The notes: generated by a model from the letters alone, not told the origin. Shown: positions 29,311 through 38,572, counted from the stretch's first letter. The stretch is 64,000 nt of DNA from Micromonospora sp. HM5-17 (GCF_003762835.1 NZ_RJWA01000013.1:40181-104180), one strand, 5' to 3'. Made by a program: numbers and translations.

Positions 29311-29928
29311 TCACCGGCCCAGACCGAACGGATCCGCCGAACGGTCGGCGCCGATCGTGAGCCGGCTGGCGCCCGACCGGCGCCGACCGGCGGGAGAGTC
29401 GTGGGGGCTCACCTTGATCACCGGCGGGGCGGACTCGTCGTACCAGTCGGCCTGTCGGATCTCCCGCATCGCCGCCTTGCGCGCCTCGGGGTCCAGCCGG
29501 TCGATGAAGAGCACCCCGTCGAGGTGGTCCGTCTCGTGCTGGAAACAGCGGGCCATCAGGCCGGTACCGACGATCTGGATCGGATCGCCGTGCGCGGTGA
29601 AGCCCTTGGCGACCACGTTCATCCGGCGCTTGGTGTCGAAGTAGATGCCGGGGATCGAGAGGCAGCCCTCCTGGCCGTCCTGCTCCTCCTCGTCGGGAAA
29701 GTCGAGCACCGGGTTGACCAGGTGCCCCACCACGTCGTCGACGTCGAACGTGAAGACCCGCAGGCCGACCCCGAGCTGCGGCGCGGCGAGGCCGACGCCG
29801 TTCTGCTCGCGCATGGTGTCGGTCAGGTCGGCGACCAGTTTGCGCAGCTCAGCGTCGAAGTCGACGACCGGTTCGGCCGGGGTGCGCAGCACCGGGTCGC
29901 CGAACAGACGGATGGGCTGGACGGTCAC
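29311..29928 (-). CDS. def: Peptide deformylase
   Basis: 205 residues. It removes the formyl group from nascent peptides. All three metal-site motifs are present: [18 protein letters not shown] and [14 protein letters not shown]. The C-terminus carries an Arg/Ser-rich tail of about 30 residues beyond the usual end. The GTG at 29928 follows aaggag; upstream frame is not homologous. First in def-fmt-rsmB, the usual pairing with fmt. Confidence 0.97.
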   Translation of the reverse strand: MTVQPIRLFGDPVLRTPAEPVVDFDAELRKLVADLTDTMREQNGVGLAAPQLGVGLRVFTFDVDDVVGHLVNPVLDFPDEEEQDGQEGCLSIPGIYFDTKRRMNVVAKGFTAHGDPIQIVGTGLMARCFQHETDHLDGVLFIDRLDPEARKAAMREIRQADWYDESAPPVIKVSPHDSPAGRRRSGASRLTIGADRSADPFGLGR

Positions 29929-30123
29929 GCGGGGTGGCTCCTTCACACGGGCAATCGGATCAGCGGTGCCGTTCCAGTCTACGGGCGTACGGGCGGCGCG
30001 ACCGTCGGGCGGGACGGCTGACGGTCGGCCCACGCCGCCTGGTCGCGCGAACGCCGCCACCCGGGCCGGACGGCCGGGCAGACGGGGCGTGGCCGGCACG
30101 ATCCCGGGCGGGGCGGACGGCGA

Positions 30124-31113
30124 CTACGCCGAGGGGCGGCCGGACTCGCCGGCCAGCACCGTGTCGGTGCGATCCAGGATGTGCTCGGGGAGGGGCAGCT
30201 GGGTGCCGTGCGCGGCGTCCCAGTCGTAGATCGTGCTCAACCCGACCTCGGCTCGGAAGAACTCGATCGCGCTGAGACCACCGACCACCGGCTCGTCACC
30301 CTCGGCGACCAGGCGACCGGGAACCAGCCGGAAGCCGTTACGCAACGCGGCGCTGAGCCGCCGATGGCCGTCGATCACGAAGAACCGCTCGCCGGTGTAC
30401 CCGATCTGGAGCGGTTCGAGCCCCCGTTGCCCGGCCTGACCGACGCGCGCGACAACGTCGTCGGAGTCCCACATGCCGCGCAGGGACTGGATCTCCACCG
30501 TCGGGTAGATCCGGGCCGGGTCGAGCAGCAGCAGCGGCGGCGAGTCGCGGAGGATCTCCGCCCCCAGCGAGCCCTGGTAGGCGGCGATGACGTGCTCCAC
30601 CACCTCGTCGGCGGAGGCCCTGGTGCTGTCGCAGATCAAGTCGTAGTTGCGCAGTTTCGCCTTGTCGACGCCGTACCGGACGAGGAAGCGGTTCCGCTCG
30701 CTGTCGCTGCGCTCCCGCAGCTTCGCCTTCGCCTCCTCGATCGAGGAGTAGCTCTCGGCCGGACCGGAGGGACGGGCGAGTACCCGGCGCGCCGCCTCGG
30801 TCGGCTCGGCGATCATATGGATCTTGAGGGCGTCCTTGAAGAAGTGCCAGGCCAGCCGACTGTCGACGATCAGTTGCTCACCGGAGGCCGCGATGTCCTG
30901 CTGGAGCTGGTCGACGTAGCCGTCGACCGCCTGGTCCAGCTCGGCGTGCAGGTTGAGCTGGAGCGCGGTCATCTGCCGCTGCCGCGCCATCTCCCGGTAG
31001 AGATCTCCGACGCTGACCCGTCGCAGCCCCAACCGCTTGGAGAGCTCGATCGAAACGGTGCTCTTGCCGCTACCAAGATCGCCATTGACGACGATCGACT
31101 GACGACCGGTCAC
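30124..31113 (-). CDS. Cytidylate-kinase-like P-loop protein fused to a ParB/Srx-like domain
   Basis: 329 residues. The N-terminal 180 residues resemble cytidylate-kinase/AAA-type small-molecule kinases: P-loop GDLGSGKST (11-19), VSVGDLYREMA, LIVDSRLAWHFF and an Arg-rich lid (ARRVLARPSGPAES). The C-terminal 130 residues are ParB/sulfiredoxin-like: RIYPTVEIQSLRGMW, then PLQIGYTGERFFVIDGHRRLSAALRNG with the DGHRR signature (248-252). I know no characterised protein with this pair. ParB/Srx folds use nucleotide triphosphates, so a two-step phosphotransfer or nucleotide-sensing role is possible; that is inference. The GTG start has aggag upstream. It stands alone between priA and def with its own AT-richer upstream region. 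Confidence 0.82.
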   Translation of the reverse strand: MTGRQSIVVNGDLGSGKSTVSIELSKRLGLRRVSVGDLYREMARQRQMTALQLNLHAELDQAVDGYVDQLQQDIAASGEQLIVDSRLAWHFFKDALKIHMIAEPTEAARRVLARPSGPAESYSSIEEAKAKLRERSDSERNRFLVRYGVDKAKLRNYDLICDSTRASADEVVEHVIAAYQGSLGAEILRDSPPLLLLDPARIYPTVEIQSLRGMWDSDDVVARVGQAGQRGLEPLQIGYTGERFFVIDGHRRLSAALRNGFRLVPGRLVAEGDEPVVGGLSAIEFFRAEVGLSTIYDWDAAHGTQLPLPEHILDRTDTVLAGESGRPSA

Positions 31114-31481
31114 GACCTACCCACTCCTGATCCCGGAATTGTCAAGATCAATAGTATGAGCGCCGAACCGGCGCAATTACGTACCATTACGCCACCCGTG
31201 AAGCATGAGGGGGCGATGGTATCACCCAGATCATGGCCACCCGGTCGGACACCACGTACGTCACCTATTGGATACCCCGGGTGAGGCCGATGGAAAACCA
31301 CGGTACGTACAAGCCCTCTCGCCACGGGTGAGCAGGCAGCGGCGCCGCCTCGGAAAGGACGGGTCCGACCGGGAAAGCGACGGGTCGGCCGGAAACGCGG
31401 ACAGGAGGGCCGGGCCGGAACCGTACGACCGGGCCGAGAGGGGACCCCGGAGGGAAGCGCGGGATCACGGGTGACGCGGGA
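31114..31481 (-). other. Intergenic region upstream of the kinase-ParB fusion
   Basis: About 370 bp, AT-richer than its surroundings between 31130 and 31200. It holds a small hairpin (31160-31174, 6-bp arms) and a TTGACA hexamer on the minus strand near 31138-31143. No gene is supported. It probably contains the promoter of the kinase-ParB gene. Confidence 0.4.
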
Positions 31482-33566
31482 TCACAGGATGTCGAGCGGG
31501 TCGATCTGGAGGCGGACCGGCTGGGCCGCCTTGCGGGCGGTCCGGACCCCCGCCGCGGCATGCAGCGCGGCGGCGAGGGCGGCGGCCCGGGACCGGGGGA
31601 CCCGCACCAGCATCCGTTCCTGCCCGTCGCCGGCCGGCACCGGGCCGAGTAGCTCCGCGCCGTCGGGCAGCCGCGCGGCCGCCAGCAGCTCCGCCACGGC
31701 GGCCGCGGTACCGGTCACGCCCGCCATCCGCGCCGCCGGTGGGAACCCCAGCTCGCGCCGCTCCGCGAGTTCCCGACCGGCGAACCAGGCCGGGTCCCAG
31801 CGCAGCAGCGCCTGCACCGGCGCCAGCCCACCGTCGGCGACGACCACCACCCGGCCGCCGGCCGAGGCCGGCCGGGCCAGCGCCGCCGCCGCCAGCCAGC
31901 GCCGCAGCGCCTCCTCCGCCGCCCGCAGGTCGGCCCGGGTGAGCAGGGCCCACGAGTCGAGGAGCAGCACCGCGCCGTAGCCGCCCGTGGCGACCGGTTC
32001 GGCACCGGGAGTGGAGATCACCAACGCGGCGCCGCCCGGCACGCGTTCCAACACCTCGTCCCGCCCCGAGGTCCGCACCGGCACCCCGGGAAACGCCCGC
32101 CCGAGCTCCTCGGCGGTACGGCGGGCCCCCACGACGGCGGCCCGCAGCCGGCGACCACCGCAGGTCGGGCAGGCGTATCCGGCGGCGACCCGGGCGCACC
32201 AGCGGCAGGTGGGGGCGGCGGTCGCCGACCGCAGCCCGAGCGGACCGGAGCAGTGCGGGCAGCGGGCCCGGGCCCGGCAGTCGGCACAGGCCACCGCCGG
32301 CAGGTAACCCCGGCGGGGCACCTGGACCAGCACCGGCGCCTCCGCCCGCAACGCCGCCCGGGCGGCCTCCCAGGCAAGGCTGGGCAGCCGCGCCGACGCG
32401 GCCGCGGGATCACGGGCGAGCTGCGGATCGTCGCCAGTCGGCATCACCCGCGGCATTCGGGACCGCAGCGTGGCCCGGTCGGCCACGATCTCCCGCGCCC
32501 ACCCGGTCTCCACCAGCAGCTGTCCCTCGACCGTGCGGGCGTACCCGGCCACGAGCGCGGCGGCGCCACCGAGCTGGGCCCGGGTGAGCAGCACCTCCCG
32601 GGCGTGCGGGTACGGCGCCCGAGGCTCGGCGTGCAGGTCGTCCCCGTCGTCCCAGATCGCGACCAGACCCAGGTTCGCCACCGGAGCGAACATCGCCGCG
32701 CGGGTGCCGATCACCACCGGCACCTGCCCCCGGGCGGCGGCCAGGAAGGCCCGGTACCGCCGGGCCGGTCCGAGCGCCGCCGAGAGCGCGACGTGCCGGC
32801 CACTCCCCAGGCGGCGGGTCACCGCGGCGTCGAGCCGGTTGAGGTCGCGGGCGTCGGCGACCACCACCACGACCCCGCGTCCGCCGCGGACGGTCGCCGC
32901 GGCGGCCTCCGCGAACCGGGCCGCCCAGTCCTCGCCCGGCAACGCCGTCCAGACCGCCCGGGGGGCCCGGCCGGCGGCGAGGGCACGCAGGAACCCCGGG
33001 CCGGCCGGATACCGCGCCCACCCGGTCCCGGCCGGATCGTCGCCCCCGACCGGCGGCTCGCCGTCCGTCCCGTGGGCAGCCGCGGCGCCGGCGAGCGCCG
33101 GCGCCCCGCCGTCCCTCCCGGCCGAGGCCCCGGGGTCGCCCGGAGCCGGCGCCGCGCCACCGGCCCCGCCCGACGTCGCGCCGGCGCCTCCGGCCGGAGC
33201 CGGGCCGCCACCGGGAGTGCCGCTGGCGGGTCCGCCGACCGACCCGGACTCGCGTTCGACCCGGGCGTGTCGAGGCGGAACGGCCAGCCGCAGCACGTCG
33301 GAGAGGTTGCCGGCGTACCGGTCGGCAACCGCCCGGGCCAGTCGGATGATCTCCGGGGTCAGCACCGGCTCGGGCGACACCAGCCGGTCCAGGTAGCTCA
33401 GCCGGCCGCCGTGCTCGGAGAGCGCGACCCGCTCGATGAGCCACCCGTCGACCAGGTGGTTGGCGAACCGCACCCGCACCCGGGTGCCGGGCCGGGCCTG
33501 CTCGGCCAGCTCCGCGGGCACGAGGTAGTCGAAGAGGCGGTCCAGGTGGGCCAGGGGTACATCCAC
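31482..33566 (-). CDS. priA: PriA primosomal protein N', helicase-motif-deficient actinobacterial form
   Basis: At least 694 residues. The N-terminal DNA-binding domain (VDVPLAHLDRLFDYLVP to RHARVERE) and the zinc region with eight Cys in four pairs (CADCRARARCPHC; CRWC; CPTC) are intact. The helicase core is not: where PriA has Walker A there is VWTALPGEDWAARF, and the DEEH box is replaced by WDDGDDLH. Loss of these motifs is known for actinobacterial PriA. A Gly/Pro/Ala-rich insert of about 70 residues follows the first domain. The GTG at 33566 cuts into the first strand; homology begins some 15 residues earlier, where the only initiator-like codon is a CTG at 33629 overlapping the metK stop (CTGA). 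Confidence 0.9.
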   Translation of the reverse strand: MDVPLAHLDRLFDYLVPAELAEQARPGTRVRVRFANHLVDGWLIERVALSEHGGRLSYLDRLVSPEPVLTPEIIRLARAVADRYAGNLSDVLRLAVPPRHARVERESGSVGGPASGTPGGGPAPAGGAGATSGGAGGAAPAPGDPGASAGRDGGAPALAGAAAAHGTDGEPPVGGDDPAGTGWARYPAGPGFLRALAAGRAPRAVWTALPGEDWAARFAEAAAATVRGGRGVVVVVADARDLNRLDAAVTRRLGSGRHVALSAALGPARRYRAFLAAARGQVPVVIGTRAAMFAPVANLGLVAIWDDGDDLHAEPRAPYPHAREVLLTRAQLGGAAALVAGYARTVEGQLLVETGWAREIVADRATLRSRMPRVMPTGDDPQLARDPAAASARLPSLAWEAARAALRAEAPVLVQVPRRGYLPAVACADCRARARCPHCSGPLGLRSATAAPTCRWCARVAAGYACPTCGGRRLRAAVVGARRTAEELGRAFPGVPVRTSGRDEVLERVPGGAALVISTPGAEPVATGGYGAVLLLDSWALLTRADLRAAEEALRRWLAAAALARPASAGGRVVVVADGGLAPVQALLRWDPAWFAGRELAERRELGFPPAARMAGVTGTAAAVAELLAAARLPDGAELLGPVPAGDGQERMLVRVPRSRAAALAAALHAAAGVRTARKAAQPVRLQIDPLDIL

Positions 33567-33625
33567 GCAGACGCGAGCGACCGGCAGCCCGGGCGCGGGC
33601 TGCCGGTCGCTGCGCGTACCGCTGG

Positions 33626-34819
33626 TCAGGCTCCCGCAGCCGACTTGAGGTCGGCGGCGCGGTCGGTGCTCTCCCAGGTCAGGTCCGGCAGCTCGCGGCC
33701 GAAGTGGCCGTACGCCGCGGTCTGCTGGTAGATCGGGCGGAGCAGGTTGAGGTCCCGGATGATCGCGGCCGGCCGCAGGTCGAAGACCTCGCGGACGGCG
33801 CGCTCGATGCGGTCGACCGGTACGTTCTCGGTGCCGAAGGTCTCGATGAAGAGGCTGACCGGGTGCGCCTTGCCGATCGCGTACGCCACCTGGACCTCGC
33901 AGCGCTCGGCGAGCCCGGCCGCGACCACGTTCTTCGCCACCCACCGCATCGCGTACGCGGCCGAGCGGTCCACCTTCGAGGGGTCCTTGCCCGAGAAGGC
34001 GCCACCGCCGTGCCGGGCGTACCCGCCGTACGTGTCGACGATGATCTTGCGGCCGGTCAGCCCAGCGTCACCCATCGGCCCGCCGATCTCGAACCGGCCG
34101 GTCGGGTTCACCAGCAGCCGGTAGCCGTCGACGTCCAGGCCGAGCCCCTCCAGCTCCGGCTCGATGACGTGCTCGCGGATGTCCGGGGTGAGCAGCGACT
34201 CGAGCGAGATGTCGGCGGCGTGCTGGCTGGAGACGACGACGGTGTCCAACCGAACCGGCCGCAGGCCGTCGTACTCGATGGTGACCTGTGTCTTGCCGTC
34301 CGGCCGCAGGTACGGGATGGTGCCGTCCTTGCGGGTGGCGGCCAGGCGACGGGCCAGCCGGTGCGCCAGGGCGATCGGCAGCGGCATCAGCTCCGGCGTC
34401 TCGGAGCAGGCGAAGCCGAACATCATGCCCTGGTCACCGGCGCCCTGCGCGTCCAGCGCGCTCTCCGACTCGCCGGAGCGCAGTTCGAGCGCGCTGTCCA
34501 CGCCCTGGGCGATGTCGGGCGACTGGGAACCGATCGACACGCTGACACCGCACGAGGCCCCGTCGAAGCCCTTCTTCGACGAGTCGTAGCCGATGCCGAG
34601 GATGGTGTCGCGGACGATGGCCGGGATGTCGGCGTACGCCTTCGTGGTCACCTCACCGGCGACGTGCACCTGGCCGGTCGTGATGAGCGTTTCGACCGCG
34701 ACCCGACTGCGCGGATCCTGGTCCAACAGCGCGTCGAGGATCCCGTCGCTGATCTGGTCAGCGATCTTGTCCGGGTGGCCTTCCGTGACCGACTCGGATG
34801 TGAACAAGCGGCGTACCAC
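33626..34819 (-). CDS. metK: S-adenosylmethionine synthetase
   Basis: 397 residues. It makes SAM from methionine and ATP. Signatures are intact: [20 protein letters not shown], the ATP loop [12 protein letters not shown], and the hexapeptide/glycine-rich region [22 protein letters not shown] start with taggag upstream. It follows coaBC by 68 bp and runs directly into priA. Its product feeds RsmB and the BioA reaction, both also encoded in this window. Confidence 0.98.
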   Translation of the reverse strand: MVRRLFTSESVTEGHPDKIADQISDGILDALLDQDPRSRVAVETLITTGQVHVAGEVTTKAYADIPAIVRDTILGIGYDSSKKGFDGASCGVSVSIGSQSPDIAQGVDSALELRSGESESALDAQGAGDQGMMFGFACSETPELMPLPIALAHRLARRLAATRKDGTIPYLRPDGKTQVTIEYDGLRPVRLDTVVVSSQHAADISLESLLTPDIREHVIEPELEGLGLDVDGYRLLVNPTGRFEIGGPMGDAGLTGRKIIVDTYGGYARHGGGAFSGKDPSKVDRSAAYAMRWVAKNVVAAGLAERCEVQVAYAIGKAHPVSLFIETFGTENVPVDRIERAVREVFDLRPAAIIRDLNLLRPIYQQTAAYGHFGRELPDLTWESTDRAADLKSAAGA

Positions 34820-34887
34820 GGTGCTCCTAAAAGTGTCGAATACGCGTTTCGCGGCAGTTTAGTTCGTCCACCGCCTGGTCCAGTTCC

Positions 34888-36111
34888 CTACACGGTCGCA
34901 CCGGCTGATGACGATCCGGCTAAGCGCGTTGTTACCAGATCCCAGACGGCCTCGGCGAGATCTTCCTTGGATTGCTCGGAAAATGCTGTCGACGAACCGT
35001 CAGCACCGAGGACGACGGCGCGGTTTGTGTCGGCCCCGAAGACCCGGCCCTGCCCGACGTCGTTGACGACGATCAGGTCGGCCCGCTTCCGGGCCAGCTT
35101 GGCCCGGGCGTTGGCCTCGGCGTCGCTGGTCTCGGCGGCGAAGGCGACCAGGACCTGTCCCGGCCGCCGGCGCTCGCCGAGTTCGGCGGCGATGTCGGGG
35201 TTGGCGACCAGCTCGACCGTGAGCGTGTCCCCGCGTCCCGACTTCTTGATCTTATCGGAGGCGTACGTCGCCGGGCGGAAATCCGCGGGAGCGGCCGCCA
35301 TCACCACCGCGTCCGCCGACTCGGCCGCCTCCAGCGTGGCCTTGCGCAGCTCCTCGGTGGTCGAGACCCGGACCAGGTCCACCCCGGCCGGGTCGGGCAG
35401 CGCCACGTTGGCCGCGATCAGGGTGACCCGGGCGCCCCGGGCCACCGCGGTGCGGGCGAACGCGTAGCCCTGCTTGCCGGAGGAGCGGTTGCCGATGAAC
35501 CGCACCGGGTCGAGCGGTTCCCGGGTCCCGCCGGCGGTGACCACGACCCGCCGCCCGGCCAGGTCGCGGGGAGCGTCCACGCCCCGGGCCAGGACCCGGC
35601 GGGCGACCGCGAAGATCTCGGCCGGGTCGGGGAGCCGGCCCTTGCCGGTGTCGGGCCCGGTCAGCCGGCCGACCGCAGGATCGAGCACCAGCACCCCGCG
35701 GCGGCGCAGCGTCGCGACGTTCTCCACGGTCGCCGGATGCTCCCACATCTCCGTGTGCATCGCCGGCGCGAGCAGCACCGGGCACCGCGCGGTCAGCAGG
35801 GTGTTGGTCAGCAGATCGTCGGCGAGGCCGTGGGCCGCCTTGGCCAGCAGATCGGCGGTGGCCGGCGCGACGACGACCAGGTCGGCGCCCTGGCCGAGCC
35901 GGACGTGCGGGACCTCGTGCACGTCGGCCCAGACGTCGTCAGCGACCGGCTGCCCACTCAGGGCCGCCCAGGTCGGAGCGCCGACGAACCGCAGCGCGGC
36001 GGCGGTCGGGACGACCCGGACCCGGTGCCCCGACTCGGTGAACAGGCGCAGCAGTTCGCAGGCCTTGTAGGCGGCGATCCCCCCGCCGACGCCGAGTACG
36101 ACCGCGGTCAT
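34888..36111 (-). CDS. coaBC: Bifunctional phosphopantothenoylcysteine decarboxylase/synthase
   Basis: 407 residues. The N-terminal CoaC half binds FMN: GVGGGIAAYKACELLR, VAPATADLLAKAAHGLADDLLT and PAMHTEMWEHPA with the conserved Met/His segment. The C-terminal CoaB half (about 185-407) has VVVTAGGTREPLDPVRFIGN, SSGKQGYAFA and AAPADFRP. Together they convert phosphopantothenate plus cysteine to phosphopantetheine on the way to CoA. ATG start, 19 bp after rpoZ. Confidence 0.97.
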   Translation of the reverse strand: MTAVVLGVGGGIAAYKACELLRLFTESGHRVRVVPTAAALRFVGAPTWAALSGQPVADDVWADVHEVPHVRLGQGADLVVVAPATADLLAKAAHGLADDLLTNTLLTARCPVLLAPAMHTEMWEHPATVENVATLRRRGVLVLDPAVGRLTGPDTGKGRLPDPAEIFAVARRVLARGVDAPRDLAGRRVVVTAGGTREPLDPVRFIGNRSSGKQGYAFARTAVARGARVTLIAANVALPDPAGVDLVRVSTTEELRKATLEAAESADAVVMAAAPADFRPATYASDKIKKSGRGDTLTVELVANPDIAAELGERRRPGQVLVAFAAETSDAEANARAKLARKRADLIVVNDVGQGRVFGADTNRAVVLGADGSSTAFSEQSKEDLAEAVWDLVTTRLAGSSSAGATV

Positions 36112-36130
36112 GGACGGCGTACGGCCGGCG

Positions 36131-36394
36131 CTACGGCTGGTCGGTCGGCTCGGCGGTGAGCAGACCCGCGTTGATCTCCCGCAGCGCGATCGAGAGCGGC
36201 TTCTCCTGCGGCGTGGTCTCCACGAGTGGGCCGACGTACTCCAGCAGGCCCTCGCCGAGCTGGCTGTAGTAGGCGTTGACCTGGCGGGCCCGCTTGGCGG
36301 CGAAGATCACCAGGGCGTACTTGGACGAGGTCTTCTCGAGCAGCTCGTCGATCGGCGGGTTGGTGATGCCTTCGGGACTGGCGATGGATCCCAC
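36131..36394 (-). CDS. rpoZ: RNA polymerase omega subunit
   Basis: 87 residues, usual length. Omega helps fold and bind the beta' subunit. The core is [32 protein letters not shown], followed by [16 protein letters not shown] start. Its place between gmk and coaBC is the standard bacterial arrangement. Confidence 0.96.
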   Translation of the reverse strand: MGSIASPEGITNPPIDELLEKTSSKYALVIFAAKRARQVNAYYSQLGEGLLEYVGPLVETTPQEKPLSIALREINAGLLTAEPTDQP

Positions 36395-36479
36395 GGGTGC
36401 GAACCTCTGTGTCTGCGCGACCGCCGAGGGCGGTCAGGTCGGAGTCGGATCTGACGTTCGAGATTCGTTCCGCCTTGCG

Positions 36480-36992
36480 TCAGGTCGGCGTCAAGGAGGA
36501 CGAACCGAGCAAGCCTACCAGTTCGTCGGCGGCCCGCTCGACGACGTCGTTCACGATTGTGACGTCAAATTCCGGACCCGCGGCCCGGCCGTCGTCGCCG
36601 GGCGGCGCGAGATACACCAGCCGGGCCTCCGGCATCGCCGCCCGCACCTGGCGGGCCCCCCGGAGGTCGATCGTCAGCAGGACCGGCCGACCGGCCGACA
36701 GCCAGTTCCGCACCGGCTCACGCGGCGTCCCATAACGATAGGCGCCAATGTCCGACCACTCCAGCAACTGTCCCGCCTCGAGGAGTCGGGCGAATTCCGC
36801 CCGGTCGACGAAACGGTAGTGCACGCCGTCGACCTCGTGGTGCCGACGGGGACGGGTGGTCATCGGGACCGCACGCCACAGCCCGGGCGACCGGGCCCGG
36901 ACGAGTGCTGTCACGCTGTCCTTGCCGGCCCCGGAGGGGCCGGCAAGGACCGTGAGACGAGCCGCCTGGCGGACATCGTCATGCGTAGCCAC
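36480..36992 (-). CDS. gmk: Guanylate kinase lacking the LID segment
   Basis: 170 residues against about 190-205 in the family. The P-loop is GPSGAGKD (18-25), and the GMP-binding region is recognisable (MTTRPRR, EVDGVHYRFV, LLEWSDIG, YGTPREPV, TIDLRGARQV). After VYLAPPG (126-132) only about ten residues precede FDVTIVND; the usual stretch of roughly 30 residues with the RLxGRGT and RL-A LID helices is missing. Those residues normally supply phosphate-contacting arginines. The operon position (mihF-gmk-rpoZ) and surrounding homology argue that this is the orthologous gene with an internal in-frame deletion. Whether it phosphorylates GMP is uncertain. Confidence 0.88.
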   Translation of the reverse strand: MATHDDVRQAARLTVLAGPSGAGKDSVTALVRARSPGLWRAVPMTTRPRRHHEVDGVHYRFVDRAEFARLLEAGQLLEWSDIGAYRYGTPREPVRNWLSAGRPVLLTIDLRGARQVRAAMPEARLVYLAPPGDDGRAAGPEFDVTIVNDVVERAADELVGLLGSSSLTPT

Positions 36993-37018
36993 TGCTTGTT
37001 TCTACACGGCGAGTGGCA

Positions 37019-37336
37019 CTAGTTCGCCGAGAACTCCCCAAGCAGGGCCTTGCGCTGCTGCTCCCCGAGGCCACGGAGGCGACGGCTGTCGGCGATCTTG
37101 AGCTTCTCCATGATCTGGGTGGCCCGGATCTTGCCGATTCCCGGCATCGCTTGAAGGACGGCGGAGACCTTCAGCTTGCCGACGACGTCGTCCGCCTCAG
37201 CCCGCTCCAGGACAGCGGCGAGGGTGGTCTTGCCCTGCTTCAGCTCTTCCTTGAGCTTGGCACGGGCTTTGCGGATCTCCGCAGCCTTTTCCAGCGCGGC
37301 AGCGCGCTGCTCGGGGCTCAGTTGGGGGAGCGGCAC
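37019..37336 (-). CDS. mihF: Actinobacterial integration host factor (mIHF/sIHF)
   Basis: 105 residues, a usual length for the Streptomyces sIHF-like protein. A long basic N-terminal helix (EQRAAALEKAAEIRKARAKLKEELKQG) is followed by the helix-two-turn-helix core with VSAVLQAMPGIGKIRATQIMEKL, the DNA-binding signature of mIHF. It is a nucleoid protein unrelated in sequence to E. coli IHF. GTG start at 37336 with gaggag upstream. A promoter and leader hairpin lie upstream, and gmk follows 26 bp downstream. Confidence 0.96.
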   Translation of the reverse strand: MPLPQLSPEQRAAALEKAAEIRKARAKLKEELKQGKTTLAAVLERAEADDVVGKLKVSAVLQAMPGIGKIRATQIMEKLKIADSRRLRGLGEQQRKALLGEFSAN

Positions 37337-37402
37337 CAGTTCTCCTCAGGTCCCTATCGCGGCGGGCGGAACGCACCGCCGCATCTGTGAAACGTGGTGT
37401 GC

Positions 37403-37432
37403 CTGGGAACCAAAGGGGTATGTGGTTCCCAG
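37403..37432 (-). promoter_or_regulatory. Inverted repeat in the mihF leader
   Basis: Perfect 10-bp arms (37403-37412 and 37423-37432) with a 10-nt loop. It begins at about the predicted start site of the mihF promoter, so it may be a 5' stabilising hairpin, an operator, or the terminator of the pyr operon, which ends 76 bp upstream on the same strand. Confidence 0.5.
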
Positions 37433-37440
37433 CGCGGGGA

Positions 37441-37469
37441 AAACTAGCGGTCAACGGAGCTTTCGGCAA
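37441..37469 (-). promoter_or_regulatory. Sigma-70-type promoter for mihF-gmk-rpoZ-coaBC-metK-priA
   Basis: Minus strand: -35 TTGCCG (37464-37469), 17-bp spacer, -10 TAGTTT (37441-37446), about 105 bp before the mihF start in an AT-richer stretch between pyrF and mihF. Confidence 0.6.
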
Positions 37470-37507
37470 CGTGGGCGCGCCATGATCATGTCAGGGTGAC
37501 CGCGAGA

Positions 37508-38350
37508 TCACGGACCAGCGGTGGTCAGCACGGCCCGGCACTCGGCGAGCGCACGGTCCGCCGCAGCCCGCAACGCGGCCGGTTCGGGGCCCGCGCCGAG
37601 CACCTCCCGGGAGTACGACGGAAGCACCGCACCGAGCGCGTCGCCGAAGACGGCGCGCAGGTCGGCGGGGCGTCCACCCTGGGCGCCGAGCCCCGGAGCG
37701 AGGAGCGGTCCGTTCAGTGTGGACAGGTCGTGCCCGGTGGGTCCGACGGTCGCCCCGACCACCAGCCCGATGCTTCCCAGCGGCTCCGCACCCTCGTTGA
37801 GCTGCGAAATCTCGTCAATGATCGCCTGCGCGACGGTCCGCCCGTCCACGCACCGGGCGCGCTGCACGCTCGCCCCCTCGGGGTTCGAGGTGAGTGCCAG
37901 GACGAAGACACCGCCGCCGTGCGAGCGCGCCATGTCGAACATCGGCGCGAGCGCGCCGACCCCCAGGAAGGGGCTCGCGGTGACGGCGTCGACATACATG
38001 GGGCTGGATGGATCAAGGTAGGCGTCCGCGTACGCCGCCGCGGTGGAACCGATGTCGCCGCGCTTGACGTCCAGCAGGACGAGCGCTCCGGCAGCCCGCA
38101 ACTGTCGGATAATTGACTCAAGCACCGCGAGCCCTCGGGACCCGAATCGTTCGAAGAAGGCGGACTGCGGCTTCACCACCGCGACCCGGTCGCCGAGCGC
38201 CTCGACCACGGTCTGACTGAACCGCGTCAGCCCGGCGACGTCGTCGGAGAGGCCCCACCGGACCAGCAGGGCGGGGTGGGGGTCGATCCCCACGCAGAGC
38301 GGGCCACGCTCCGCCATGGCCCGGCTGAGCCGGCTGCCGAAGGTCTCCAT
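37508..38350 (-). CDS. pyrF: Orotidine 5'-phosphate decarboxylase (type 2)
   Basis: 280 residues. It catalyses the last step of UMP synthesis. GIDPHPALLVRWGL near the N-terminus and the catalytic LLDVKRGDIGSTAAAYADAYL identify the longer type 2 family common in actinobacteria; VGATVGPTG and APGLGAQGG form the phosphate site. The ATG at 38350 follows a gaggagg site. It is the last pyr gene and is separated from pyrD by bioA and a 223-bp gap. Confidence 0.97.
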   Translation of the reverse strand: METFGSRLSRAMAERGPLCVGIDPHPALLVRWGLSDDVAGLTRFSQTVVEALGDRVAVVKPQSAFFERFGSRGLAVLESIIRQLRAAGALVLLDVKRGDIGSTAAAYADAYLDPSSPMYVDAVTASPFLGVGALAPMFDMARSHGGGVFVLALTSNPEGASVQRARCVDGRTVAQAIIDEISQLNEGAEPLGSIGLVVGATVGPTGHDLSTLNGPLLAPGLGAQGGRPADLRAVFGDALGAVLPSYSREVLGAGPEPAALRAAADRALAECRAVLTTAGP

Positions 38351-38515
38351 GCGCTTCCTCCTCTCCGGACCGCCGGTGGCGGCCCGACACCTCCCGTCGC
38401 CAACCCGGCGCCCGCCGGTTTCCCGCACCCACCCCGATCCCGCGCCGACCGGGTACACGCCCGGCGCGCCCGCCGTGGCGCCCCCGCGGAACGTGCCGGA
38501 GGGTGGCCGCCCGAC

Positions 38516-38572
38516 ACGTGCGGGGCAGTCGTCCAGAACGTGCCGGGGCGGTCGTCCGGAACGCGTCGGGGA
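38516..38572. repeat. Short imperfect tandem repeat between bioA and pyrF
   Basis: Two near-identical 22/23-bp units (38516-38537 and 38538-38560) plus a partial third (38561-38572), with another degenerate half-copy near 38490. They share the core acgtg(c)cgggg-c-gtcgtcc-ga and end at the bioA stop. Function unknown; may mark the join that placed bioA in the operon. Confidence 0.7.

Noticed and set aside
38516..38572. Tandem repeats considered as a CRISPR fragment
   Set aside because: Units are adjacent without unique spacers, imperfect, and number only two to three.
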